Below, piece by piece: positions 22,384-34,755 of a stretch of DNA of 64,000 nt (positions are counted from its first letter, which is position 1; each line of letters starts with the position of its first letter). The notes beneath the pieces were generated by a model that made no database searches, was not told the origin of the DNA, and saw only the letters and a list, made by a program, of their open reading frames with translations. Source of the stretch: Akanthomyces muscarius (Eukaryota > Ascomycota > Sordariomycetes > Hypocreales > Cordycipitaceae); the NCBI RefSeq assembly GCF_028009165.1, contig NW_026611618.1:1612001-1676000 (forward strand), in the 5' to 3' direction. A program made the translations under genes and the position numbers.

Positions 22384-23186
22384 GTTGAAATTCGTCGGTC
22401 GCGTTTCCGAATGCGTTGCAAGTATTGGTTGTGGTGAAGGGAAGATGGGTCGGCTTAGGATGGATACGTGGTGGTTCTGCTTGGTTTGGCTTGGAGATTG
22501 TTGCCTCGGAAGAATAGCGCGGATTATTTGGCCACTCTGCTGCTGACTACTGCTGCGCTGTGGCGCGCTGGTCTGTGATTCGCTGCCGTGGTTGCCTAGC
22601 GTATAAGGCCACAATCCAAGGCCATTGTAAGTCGCCAACTAAGGTTCTCTGGAATTTCATTAAATAAACAACCGCAACCAAATACGCAAAAACAATAGCA
22701 TTTGTCTCGCAGTTCAAGAGGTAGCCTCAGTTCAAGAGCAGTGTCTTCAAGTAATTGTGGGTTCGAAATTTCCATTGTTCTATATACCTCATGTCTTCAT
22801 AGCTGCCAAACTCCAGTCTTGTAAATATTTCCCGGTGCTATGCTGGGTATCCAAGCGAGTGCAAAAAAAGATAAGAAAATGGTTCAAACAGCGGATGACG
22901 CTCAATCAATGTACACATTGTGTCCTGATGGCTATAAGAAGAAGAATGTATGTACAAATTGGGTACGCCGATGACGTCCAGTAGATAGAAAGATATGTGC
23001 AGAAAGATTGCCACAACGAATGACAAGCTATAAAAAGTGTAATAAAGATGGTAAGCAAACCTGGTAATGTATGTGACACCCAGTTATCCTGCGCCGTGCG
23101 ATGCAATTTCGAATGTGAAAAAGAAAATGTTGGCGTCTGCAAGAAGTTGCAGGGCCATAAAATAGTTATATAGAGGCAACCGTCGC
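22384..23186. other. Intergenic
   Basis: SAR1 promoter and 3' flank of the acidic-protein gene. No coding content is recognised. Confidence 0.5.
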
Positions 23187-24211
23187 CTAGACAGAGAGCA
23201 CGTAGTTGCCGGGATCCTTTTTGCCAGCCATGAGAAGACCAAGCTCCTTCATGCGCTCAGCTCCTCGGCCCGGCTGCGTCTTTCGCTCGGGGATCTGCCC
23301 ACGTCGAGCCTTGTTGCAGTACTTCTGGTTGAACTTCTCCTTACGCCTCTGGCGCTTCTTCTCAAGACCCTTGACGATATCCACTGCACCACGGATATGA
23401 ATCTCATCGTCCAATCGCTTGGGCGCACGGGTCGACTTGAAACGAATCATGGCAGTAGGGCGAGGCAGTGACTTGGTATGAGTCACATCAGGACGTCCAG
23501 CAAGCTTGAAGTGAGCGACCTCGCCTTGACGCGGAGATTGAAGGGGCGTGGTGAGAGCACGAGGAGCAGGAGAGCGCATGCGACGGGGCGAGCGACGATC
23601 GAAAAGAGGCTTCGGGGAGCGAGCACGGGGCTTGGGGGCCGGCGACAAGCGTCGCTTGGGCGGGGGAGAGTGGTATTTGCGAGGCGATGCCTGCTCACTC
23701 TTTCTGCGGCGGCGGGATCTGTCGTCGTCATGAATGTCATCCATCTTGGCGGGCATCCAAGTAGCCTCGTCGCTGCCGTTGCGACGTTCATCCTCGTCAT
23801 CCTCGTCGTTCTCGGGATCCGAGGTTGGGAAGCTCGGGTCAATATCCTGAGGGATAATGCGCAGCTTCTCATTTCGGCGAGCAGCAAGACAAGACATATA
23901 AGCCTCCTCCAGTGGTCGGTCCTCGTCGAGAGTACCACAGACAAAGTCGGTGCTGTCGGGCAGATCATGTGCCTCATGGTCCGAATGGATATCACGAGGC
24001 TTGGAGCGACGGGCAACCTTGCGGCTGCGGTTGGAGATGGTGGAGCAATCTGAGAGCTGGGAAGCAGCCGAAGGACGGCGAGCCAGGAGGGTGCTGGAAC
24101 TGTGGCCGGTGGCATTGGCATGGCTGGGAGTCCAGAGAATCATGTTCTCATCCTCCTCATCATCGTCAGAGTCGGCAAAGCCGGTTTCCTCGTCAGTGGA
24201 GTAGCCATCAC

Positions 24212-24243
<32 letters not shown>

Positions 24244-25319
24244 ATGTTCACATCGTACTCGTCCTCGCCCCCATCCTCTTCGTCATCTTGATCATCCTCG
24301 TCATCGTCATCTTCCAGGCCTTCATCCTTCTCCTCGTCTTCTTCCAGGAGCGCTTCCTCTTCAGCCTCATCAGCAAGGCGGCGAAAGTTGATTTCCTTGG
24401 TCAGAGTATCATTGATAGTGAGCTTGGTGAGAAGGGCGACGTTGTTGTCCTGGCGGATCCAGTCGTCTTCACGGGAAATGCCACTGGCAAACTCATGAAA
24501 CTGAGAAGAGTCCTTGACGAGGTCTGTCGAGTTGGCGCGCAGGAACTTGGGCCTGGCAGCCTGGGGTCGGTTGGAAGGACGGCGGATGGTAGTAGGGCTA
24601 GCAGCCAAGGCAGCTGTGAGAGCCGAAGTCTTCTTTGGAGTAGAAGGTGACTCAGCGGCGGGAAGCGAGGTGGATGAAAGGGAAGGCTCAGCAGCTTTGG
24701 GTTGTGCATTGTGAGTCTCTGCAGGGCGAGGTGGGCAAGCAAAACGGATGCATGAGCGTCGCGGCTCCTGCGTCTCAGGGGCCTTCTCAGAAGGAGCCGA
24801 GTTGACAGTGGTGTCTTGCTGAGGTTTAGCAGCGCACGCAAACTGGATGCAGCGTTTGCGAGGAGCTTCTTTCGGAGCCTCATGGGCCTGTCCCTCGGCA
24901 GTATGGCTCGGGGCAGCAGCGTTGGGACTGATGCGAAACCCGTCCCTGTTCAGGCGGAGCATGGCCATCTCAGGAATAGGAGGGCTGGGCGTGTTGGTGC
25001 GAGAAGGGCTGGTCAGGCCAGTGTCGCTGGTGAGGTCGGCAGTAGAGGCGATGCTGACAGTGCTGGCCATGGAGCGGCGACGCTGGCTGCTGGTGGTGAG
25101 GATGGAGCGGGGAGGCTCGCGAAAGTCATCATGGTCCTGTTCCTTGAAAGCCCTTGTGAGGAGCGAGGGCTGCTCGGAGGGACGTCGAATCGGGGCTCTC
25201 TGGAACTGCTGGGGCTTAGGGTGTTGAAGCTGTAGCTCGGGAGGCTCATCGAGGTCCTCCTCTTCGGTTGTTTGGGCGGCCCAAGTGGGCGCCTGCGGGA
25301 CTGTATCTGCGCAGTTCAT
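23187..25319 (-). CDS. Acidic, disordered fungal protein (probable DUF2457 family)
   Basis: Intronless, 710 aa, starting with ATG (MNCADTVPQAP). It is largely disordered. Ser/Pro-rich residues 1-140 are followed by two related Cys motifs, RKRCIQFAC and RRSCIRFAC. A conserved-looking block around SQFHEFASGISREDDWIRQD comes next. A very acidic Asp/Glu region follows (~335-385) and leads into TDEETGFADSDDDEEDE and an LWTPS element. The tail is Arg/Pro-rich and basic, with RSP-type repeats. This layout matches my memory of the fungal DUF2457 family, sometimes labelled extensin-like, but I cannot confirm it without a profile search. Function is unknown; the mixed acidic/basic disorder would suit a nuclear or RNA-associated role, which is speculation. 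Confidence 0.8.
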
Positions 25320-28300
25320 GGTGTGCTTTGTTGTGATGGGGCGAGTGTGGTGGAAAGGTTGTCGATCAACGACACAAGAGTTCGCAAAAAGCGTGTTTAC
25401 TTGGCGTCAAGGAGCGTGTGGTGCGTGCGTATCGCCAGCAGCTGAATAGATGTTGTGTTGGTGCGTGGAGCAGACGAGACTTGTATGCCGGTACAGTGCC
25501 TCTGCGAGCTTGAAAAAAAAAGCTGATTATTCTTTCAAGTATTTGATAGTGTCCCTGAGGACGGTTGTGCTATAAGGCACAGTCGGTCATCGTCAACGGC
25601 CAGTAGAAGAGTAGTTGTGAGTTTTGTGATAGAGGCGGGTTGCGAGGGTTGCCGAGTCCTGACAATGGCAAGGCGCAGCGATCGCGAAGAGATGACTCTG
25701 AGCGAATCGGACAGTAGCCAAGAGGAAGTTTAGATGCCCAAGTAAAGGGATGGCGTGTTGTCGTGGCTGGACTGCAGGAAGGGTCGAGCGAAAGGTCTTG
25801 GCGATGAGTAAAATGACGTTGAGCCGGAACGCAGGATGACCAAGGAGTGGCGAGAGGAGCGCGCGGGCGGCGGGTTTGGCTCGGCGTAGACGCTATTCAG
25901 TGACTCCGTGGGTGGCTGTGGTGGTGGGCAGGAGGGGATTTGCTTGCGCCTTGTAGGGGCGTAGCAGGCTGTGACTTGGGTGGTGGGTGTCTGCTGCTTG
26001 CAGGGCGGGCCCCAAAAACGGCAAAAGGTTATCGATCTTTGTCTCGGTGGCCTTGGCAGCGAGATGCAGCGTAAAAGTGTGCTACCGTGATTGATGGATA
26101 GCGAGTCGGAGAGAAGTAGGTTTGTCGGTGAGGAATATCGATGTGTAGAGGTAAAAGGGAAAAAGAGAAGAGGAAGACGGCAAACGGGTGACAAGGACCG
26201 GCGAGTCGAGAGTAGGAGGAGGATGGCAAATGGGATGCTGGGCCCCCGAGGATATATTGGCTGCGGGCAGCTCGCAGCGCGGCCGGCTCGCAGCTGGCGA
26301 CAGGGCTGGTGGGCACAGGGCAGGTTCCAGTGTTTGGTGTGGGCTGCGCCAACGGAGGGGGGAAAACAGACCGAGGGGAAAAAAAAATCAATCTTCTTAG
26401 GTGGTAGCAGAGTACTTGGATTGACCGTGGCAGACTCGCAGAGCCAGCAGGTACTCCTGTAGGCGACTGGTACGCTGGTATTACGCCGGATTGTTTAGGT
26501 GGGCGGGTGGCACCACGCGCAGCACCGCCAGCAAAAAAAAAAAAAAAGTCATGTCCCAGTGGGCAGACACTTTGGAGGCTTGGCTGGAACAAGCCAGAGG
26601 GCCCCGGCGGCCGGCCACAGTGCGCGCGGCATGTACCCTACAGGTATCTACACTTGCCGCTAGGGGGAACCCGGATGCTGGTTGTACTCGGGGCAGGTCC
26701 GCTGTAAATTGTCAGCGAGACGAGCACAGAGGCCTGCTGACTGCGCCGTCGGTGATGGAGTGCCTGGTGCATTACCAATTTGCAGAAAGCCGTTTCTTTT
26801 GGTTATACTTTGTATAATGGAATCCGTCTCCCAGAAACCCTGTGACTAATTGTCATTCGCTTCTCTCATTCTCTTTTCCTCTGTGATTCACAGCCTCTCT
26901 GCGAGTCACCAAATAAAAAAGCGTTGTTTTGTGTTGCTGGGCATTCAACGAGTCACATACCGGCGGCCCACAACAAGGCGCTATATTTTACAGGCGAACA
27001 GCGCGCTGGGAGATGGCGCGTCCCAGGTGGGCGGGACAGCGAAATGCGTGTTCTGGCTAACAAACACACATATTTGACCGATGCGTGGGAAAAATTGTGC
27101 TGTGGAGCCCTCTCTTTCCAACAGCTTGGGACAAGACCACCCACCTGGTTGCAGAAGCCACTGCGACTGGCGGGGAGACTTTAGAAACTTTTACTTTTCT
27201 GGTCAGAGTCAGGACCACCAGTTGAGCCAGTGCCAGGTACACTGTACGAAGGTTCAGTGGTCTCAGCACCACTAAAAGGAAAAAAACTATGGGCATCCAC
27301 GGGCCAGAAATTTCAAATGCCTCACTGCACGTGCAGGAAGCCCGCTTTCGGTGGCCGAGGCCGCCCGCCTTGCCACACGTCGTCGCACTGTGCAGCATGG
27401 TAATGAACACCCACACTAGACAGTGCAAGTATGCCTCTTTGTTCACTGTCAAAAAGTCAGCCTACCGACAGACTACAGGTACACCGCTGCACTCGGCCTA
27501 GGGCCTTACGGAGCAGTTACAGCGGGATGCTCACCGTTCTTTTTTTCCCGGTTCCTCTCTGGGCTGGCTGATGCCGCCCTTGCACAGAAATCGCCTAGGC
27601 CAAGGAGAAATCCCCTTCTTTTTTAGTTCCTTTGTCCTGCCTCAGGCTGCTTGATTCTTTTCAAGATGCCTCGGATGCCCTGCCTGGTCCACTGGCTGGC
27701 AAAATGGGTCTGGTCATTTCCAATACCTACTTCTTCATTAGCCCGGCCGGCCGAAACCTTCAAGCCCTCTCGGTTATGCCCAGCCCGTAATTATTATTCA
27801 TATGGCTACGCACTTGGCACCAAATCGCATGCTGACAAGGCCCGGGCCAAGTTTACGCTGTAGTGTTGGCGATCTCATCTGCCAGCGCGCAGTCAGACTC
27901 GTACGTAGCCAAGTAAACCCTTGCTCCTTTGCACCCATTAGGCTGATTCTCGAGATGCTGGCTACTCCCACCGCTGTAACGTCTTGCGACGCTATTACCA
28001 TTGCCAATGGCACGGTCGCGGCGGTGCGCACGTCTCTTTCGCGGCCCTGGCCACCGTCCTAAGTCATAAACCTAGAGTTTATGCTTCTCTAATTGCAGGG
28101 CGCAGGCCACCAACCTTGTCCGTAGGCACTGTTACAGAGACACTTTAGACGAATCTCACGCTAGCCTAGAGTGAGACATCCAAACACAAAGCTGCAGAAT
28201 CCGATTTTACCAGTAATAAGGCGAACATGGGCCTCTCCACCGTCGAAACGAGGTACTGTAATATGCTTTTTGTGAGTGCTGCCAGTGTCTACCCAGTGGC

Positions 28301-31236
28301 AAGATCGGCGCTCACACAATCATCAACAAAGCGAAACCCCCCCCCGTCGTCCTTTGGCGTCTGCCTCCGCAAAAAGCGGAAACTCACCAGCAAAGCAAAA
28401 GCCATGCAGACGGCATTGAGGCAAATTCCATCCAAGGGTCCTGCTGATCCTCGCTCGTCCCTCTTTCATCCCGGATGCCCTCATTGGAAACGGAATTGCC
28501 CAATGGCAGCTATCGTGACATGCTGGCACCTCCAACGCCACACCACGCTAACTACCGTCCTTGCAACGCCCACCTACGTAGCCATAGCCTCGTCTGCCCC
28601 CTTGCCCGTGATCTTACGGGCTACGCAAGCAAAAGCTGTCCCAAAATATTATACGGGAAGGGTGATGGACAGGCCACACCCACACCCTTCGGTAGCAGGG
28701 CTATTGGTGGCAGCCCCCTCATCCATCACCTGGCGTTTTCTTCTTCGTTCGAGTCCAAGAGACACGGGCTGTCACTGGACGGGGGACGGGACGGGCTTGC
28801 GTGCCAGCTAATGCACCCCAGCCTCGGACTCCCTCAAGAGGTTAAGCTTGGGCGGCAGGATGACGACACATGAGCATCTGACCCTTACAGCGACATGGCG
28901 AACTTACGGGCGGGATGGGCTCGTGTTTCATGCGATGTTCGGATGCTACCACCACTTTGAGCTTATCCATTCCTGATGGCATCAGCCAAGAGAAATAGTA
29001 TGCAATGCCGTGGCATGGTGCCCAAAAGCATTCTTCCAAAATGCTCATCCGCAAGGCTGTTGATCGTAAGCGAGTCCTCTTTAGATTTTGAGGGATCATC
29101 CCCGGGCTTTTTAGCTGATCACCCTGGTGGTACGTGGTCTTGTCAAGTTTCGCATTGTACTCCCGTACTTTGCGGTGAACCGCAAACGCCACCCTTGAGT
29201 GCTGTCAGAAGCGCAAAGTATCGCATCGCAGCAAGCATCGAGAACTGCACAGGTTGACAGGCTAGGGGATAGACCCTTGGCAGCCACCAGCGTTCCTACG
29301 CTGACTCTTGGCACACACACGGCAGCAGCGTGCATGGCAAGTGCATGCACGTCGACTCCCTCCATACGGGATTGGGAAGAAAAGCGTTGTCTCGCTTACA
29401 ACGAGCAGCGCTGGCTGCCGGGACGCTGCACCGTGGTTGCTGCAGCCCTCGTAATCTGTCTCGCCGTGCCATCAAATCATCGGAATTTCTTAAGAAGACT
29501 GAGTCCCTTGTCCCGTTCCAGGGTGGTGGTCGAGGCGCACAGAAAATAAAGGAAACAGTCAACTGAATGCATCCTTCACCTGAGATTCTAGAACGTCAGG
29601 CCCGGAAACATGCCCCAAAGAGGTTCGGGAAACATTCATGTTTCATTTCGGCAAAGTCTACCTCTGTAGTAAGATGAGACCTTTGCGATACCATCGCAAG
29701 GGAGCGCGGCCGAGGCCCTCCCGGGGAAGACTTGCCGATGAGATTACTTTTGCGGACGATGAGATGGTCAGATTGTAGCGGCAGCAACAAGGTCAGTTTG
29801 ATTGCGCGATTTTGATCCTGCCGCCCCCCTGCGCATTCCGAACTACACAAATAGAAGCCAGGAAACCCGTACGATAACAAGGTTTTTTTGGCATGTCTCT
29901 CTCATGCAATCTACAAGAGCTGTGCGAAAGGGCTTGGCCTGTGGGCTGTAGCAAGTGTGCGCTGGCAAGCAAGCAAGCAAAGCATGGGGGTTTCGGAGCG
30001 CCTCGTGCGTTTCGGACTCGGAATTCCCACTATGGCAGTCACATATCAGGAAATTTATATTTCTGTGTTTGCGCCACGTCTGCACGAAGCGTCTGTACAA
30101 GGAGGATGGATGGGAACCTGCCTCGGGCCGCATCCCGACGGACGTTTTTCGGGGGAAGCTGGGGGGAGGGCAAGAAATCTCGCGACGTCACTCCGGCGGT
30201 CAAGACATTTGGAGATTGTTGAAGAGGGGCCAGCTAAAATCCCCTATTACACGGATGGTGAATAAAAGGCTGAGAAGAGGAGGGGAAATTTGCCAAGCTC
30301 GATCTGGCAGGCAGCTAGCTTGGTGATTTCGCGCGGCGCTAGCTGGGTGCTGATGAGAGCGGGTTTACGGATGCTGAGGAGCCCTAACCAAACACGCAAT
30401 ATTTGCAAATTGTCGCTCGAGTTGGCCGAAGAGAAGATTACCACTCGGTAGGGGAGAGGACAACAGCATGTCCAGTTGAATATTGCAACATAGGAGAGGC
30501 TTTGGTGCGGCGGCGTTGCCGTGCAGTGAGCTAGTTGGTGGCCGCCAATATTTGGTAGTATTGGCTTGCTCGTACATGAAGGGTTGCTCACCTGACTGAA
30601 GCTGACCTCTGCCGCGCACGATTTCTCAGCTCTCTGGTCCATCATGAGCAGAAGAGTCGGGCATAAGTGAATCATTGGGTGGCTTTTTGTGCTGGAAGCT
30701 CCATGACGCTAGGCAGTTGATACTGGTAGAAGAACGCTCCCACTTCTCCCTTGGGAACGGTCCCCGCCCTCATCTCCCTAATTTTAGCGCGGCACCTCTT
30801 GTGCATGGAAATGCGATCGTTCAACGGACGGGTATGTACTCGGGTAGGGGGGGGATGCTTCTTGGCAGCCAAGCAACTTTTCTTGGCGGCGTGACATTTG
30901 CAGAGGCCCTCTGTGTGCTGTGTCACTCGAACTGGTGTGGCAGCACTCGAGGTGACGAGTGAATAACAACAGTCTGGTCGGTGTGGCATATACTTGTTTA
31001 CTTATTACCCATGGCCAAAGAAATGTGCAAATTAGACTCGCAAGTATCAGTACAGTCGCATCGCGGGTCTGCCAAATCGCACTGTGCGTGGTCTGGGCGT
31101 CGACGCGTTCTTTTCATATAAAATGATTCCGATGCGAGCCGCAAGTCAAAGAATCTAGGCTAGCTTGTTTGAGAGCCGTATCCACGATGGAAATTATGGA
31201 CTCTGCTCTTGTTGTCGTGTTTTTTTCTGTTGCGTC

Positions 31237-31264
31237 TTTTTTTTTTTTTTTTTTTTTTTTTTTT
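31237..31264. repeat. Poly-T tract (28 T)
   Basis: Uninterrupted run of 28 T, preceded by TTGCGTC. A second run of similar length at 46842-46870 has the same seven-base preceding context. Confidence 0.95.
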
Positions 31265-33388
31265 GGTTCGCTGCCACTTGTCTGAGCTAGGTCTAGGCCA
31301 CCACAGTGCAAAAACAAGTTCGATGTGTGTGCCTTCAAGGTTTTCCCTGCGAGGCCCGCGGCATGCTGCTGCCCCCAAAGCCCTCCTATCCCGAAACAAT
31401 GCGAGCCTAAATTAGAATGAAAAAAATACGTGACAAAAAAGGCAACTCAGGGAAAACTTTAATTCCTGCTCTTCCCATAAAGAGTAAAATAGGGCTGCAC
31501 AGTTCGTCCAGGAATAAAGACGCATACTCCTACTCCATCCTGCTGCTGGGATAAACCGTCAAAAAAGCTCCGGCACAACTAGTAAGCCGTCAATTTTGCT
31601 GTCAGATACGTTATAGACATTCCGAGTGTGCAAGCACTCTCTCGGTAGATGATTCCAGAGCGGTGGCTATCGGATGGCTGCTCTCGAGTCCTACCTACTA
31701 ACTAGTCAGCCTTCAAGACAGCCAGCCCGCCCATCACCCACTCGCGCAGGCACTGACTAGCCGGCTGGCCGGGACGACTGGTCGACGACCGTTTCGCAAC
31801 CACTTTTTACGCCTTTTTTTCTTCTTCTTCTCTCAGTGTTTCCTTCCCAATACTGTGTAGCCTGTGTGATACATTTTTGCCATTCCACAAATCCCGCGTT
31901 CCCAGCCCATGTCTCCCCTAGTCCCCCGTTCCAGAGCCCTATCATTTTTTTGTCCCACAGCGCTGCAGGTCTCTTACACCAGGCCCAGAACATTGCCCAC
32001 GTCTCACGACAGGTCTGCTTCGCTGCGATTCACTCCTGAATTTGAGATTTACCCGTAATATAGAATCCTTATCGTCATCCTGCGGAGAGTAAGGGTTCTA
32101 GACTTGGCTTTTATTTTCCACCCCTCTCGGCTCTACAATGTTCTTGCTGCTGTGACGAGTCGTGTGCCTCCTCCCGCCAAGGAGCTGCATGGGAGCAGAA
32201 AAGGGCATGTCCGGATCGTGGCTTATACCAGCCATGCACGCATTTTCTCCCCCTGTGTCTCTCTGTCCATGCAAGGCGCTGCTGTCGACATGTTTGTCCC
32301 TTTTTCAATCCCGCCGTCATGCATCACACCAGGCAACCCTGGTCCGGCCTCGGGCAGCCAGCGGCCTCTTCATGCACACCACGGTAGCTGAAGACCGGAC
32401 GTGGTGGCTGCAGCGATTGCATCCATGCGGAACCGAACCTGGTGTGTCAGAAAGGAAAACGCGTGCCGAGCCAGCCAGCCCCAAGATATGCCATCCACCC
32501 CTTTGAATTGCGCTTCTCGGTCGACGCTTTGTCCATCACTTTGCCGTCCAACACCAAAAAGCCACGGCGTGCACAAAGGAAGAAAAGAAGACAAGTGACC
32601 CAAGCTGCACGATTACGTGCCATGCAAGTGGAAGCTTTCTTCTTGCTAGCCTATAAAGCTACGTAGTACAGACGCCCAGGGCGCAGCGAATTCTCTACAA
32701 CAATTGGTGGCCCTTTCTTGGCTCAATGGTCATCTGGACAGACAGTCGCTCCCGTTCATGTTCTCGCTTCCCGTCTTCCAAGTCATTCCCCGCCCAATTC
32801 ACCCCTCTTTCTTTGACGATTACCGGGGACACCACTTCTCCGTCCAGCCCGTCTGTGTGCTTCCACATTTCCAGCATTAGAATGGCCAAGCAGCCACAAC
32901 ATGCGCTGTCACGCTGCGGTGCAACCTCGAGCTGCAGCGACCGGACCAGCCCAGCTCTCTATCAGTGTATGCAGTGTGAACGCCGCCCGGCCAATAGACC
33001 GATGGCGATACCGGACATCCTCTTACGTCTTCTCTGCTCGCTTTCTCCCGCTCAGTGTAGTCACGTACTAGCCAATCTACCTTCCCCGCGATCGCGCCCT
33101 TGTAAGCCCTCATGGACGAAGTTGCTTGTTGAGTCTGAACAATAGTATTTGTATGTTTGGTCCCTAGAAAGAGAGAGGCTGAAGATTTGGCAGAAATTAA
33201 TATATAAATGTATTATTGAAATGGTTTCGACTTCGTGCAGTACTAGTCACAGTCTCCCAGGTGTTCGCTTGTAGTTCCTGGCAGACATAATCCGGCCACG
33301 GATTGTGCTGCAGTCTCAGCAATTCAAGTCTATTACGCACCCCTTATAAAAATCGTTTTGACGAAAAGTCCATTGTTCAAAGCGCTGG

Positions 33389-33780
33389 TCATTCAATGTT
33401 TTCTGCTGGCAATTGCAGTAAATACTTGTCCTGGTGCGCCTTCCAAGCAACTGGTGATCTGGGACTCCTATCTCCATCAGCAGTTGTCCTGAATATCACC
33501 CCATCTTCGTGAGACTGTTTAAAAGAATCAAACATCTCTGGCTCGGGAACTCCTCGTCTCGCATTTACCAGATTGGAAAGTTTGGCATGGCAGTCTGTGC
33601 CACTCGAGCAAGCAACAAGGACAGTGCTGGGGGTCCAGGCTCCTTCCGCGATGATTTCGCCAGGAATTTCAAATCCACAAGTTATAGTCATGTTTAGTAT
33701 CATAGCAGTAGTATTACCGGCTCAGCGGATTCTTTTTCGACGGCAACCTTGAGACGAGGCATATTTTCAGGAGCCGACAT
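33389..33780 (-). CDS. Possible small gene or gene fragment, unidentified
   Basis: Two adjoining minus-strand open segments look more protein-like than their surroundings. The first, at 33780-33718, begins MSAPENMPRLKVAVEKE and meets a GTAATA donor-like site. The second, at 33703-33389, contains EIIAEGAWTPSTVLVACSSG and ends ADGDRSPRSPVAWKAHQDK... before a TGA. I could not find an acceptor that joins them in frame, so either the donor is different or the gene is broken. I do not recognise the product. Confidence 0.3.
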
Positions 33781-34755
33781 GAATATGGAAAATTCCACGC
33801 GAGCAAGAGCTCCATACAGCCTTTGCTAATATACCGAACTCAGAAAAGAGCAGCTAATATGTGTGACAGTGATCCAGCTGTCGTATGGGTTCCAAGGCCA
33901 AGATTCCCTTTCGCACGGGGAGAGCTGTCCATCTGTCAGGCCCAGACGACACCATGGCTTGGAGCCAAGTTTAGAATCGACAATTTGGGTGCATATTCTT
34001 CGTTAAGATTTCCATTGCAGGCTTTCTAAGTCCACTCTAGTTAGTTTAATCAATGACTATACAAGATGAAGCAGGCAGTAGAAATTTACCTTAGCCGAAT
34101 GAGGACAGCCGGGGTTGAATCATGCTTTGGTAAGAGCCGCGCTTCACAGAGTGTTCAAAATGAACCTACGCATTGAACGTGGCAGGATAATTCACGATCT
34201 ACAAGCAGTCAAGTTTCCGTGTCGTGGCCAATAATTTTTTGACTAACCAATGGCATCCATGTTCCTTTACATCATCATTCTGCACCGTGTCTCTGCTTGG
34301 ACAACCTCTGCAAACGTCTACGGCTCGTAAGCTGCGACCGAAAATTCGGCTACAATTTAATGCGCAACTCAGACTGGTCTGCTAATAACAGTCAGCCTTG
34401 CAAAATCACTCCCTCTATGTATGAAGCTATACCGGCCATTTTGTTGTACTGAAAACACTGTGAATGTCGAGGTTCTGGGTTTTCCAATTGCGGGTTCTTC
34501 ATGGCGTGATAAATAGTGCCGCATAGCCGTAGTGGTTTGGCAAATTTCAAACCTACACGACATGGGTGAATCACAGCGAATAAACAGCAATCATGTTTAG
34601 GTCCATCACTTGACATTACTTTTCCAACTGAAGGAAGCATCCGAGCCTGCATTGGTTGCTTTCGGTACCCGCGAAACTCTAATCCTCCACCCTGGCCCGA
34701 CGTCAGCCGCGCGAATTTCGACCCTGCAATATTCCCATTTGCCGACGCAGAAGCC

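Larger units (their letters stand above)
25320..34755. other. 9.4-kb gene-poor interval
   Basis: Between the start of the acidic-protein gene and the permease gene I find no ORF with family-like composition or a splice structure I trust, and no transposase remnant. The open frames of 100-200 codons present on both strands have no recognisable motifs. The first ~1.3 kb is probably the promoter and a long 5' leader of the minus-strand gene. Other contents are a T28 homopolymer (31237-31264) and one weak gene candidate at 33389-33780, listed separately. Base composition looks ordinary, not the AT-rich signature of heavily mutated repeats. Confidence 0.6.

Noticed and set aside
25730..26592. Minus-strand frames of 150-190 codons upstream of the acidic-protein gene
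   Set aside because: Ser/Pro/Arg-rich low-information sequence in what is probably the promoter and leader; no conserved motif.
27651..33145. Numerous 60-200 codon frames in the gene-poor interval
   Set aside because: They overlap on both strands, have no recognisable domain, and none shows a splice-linked neighbour of coding character.
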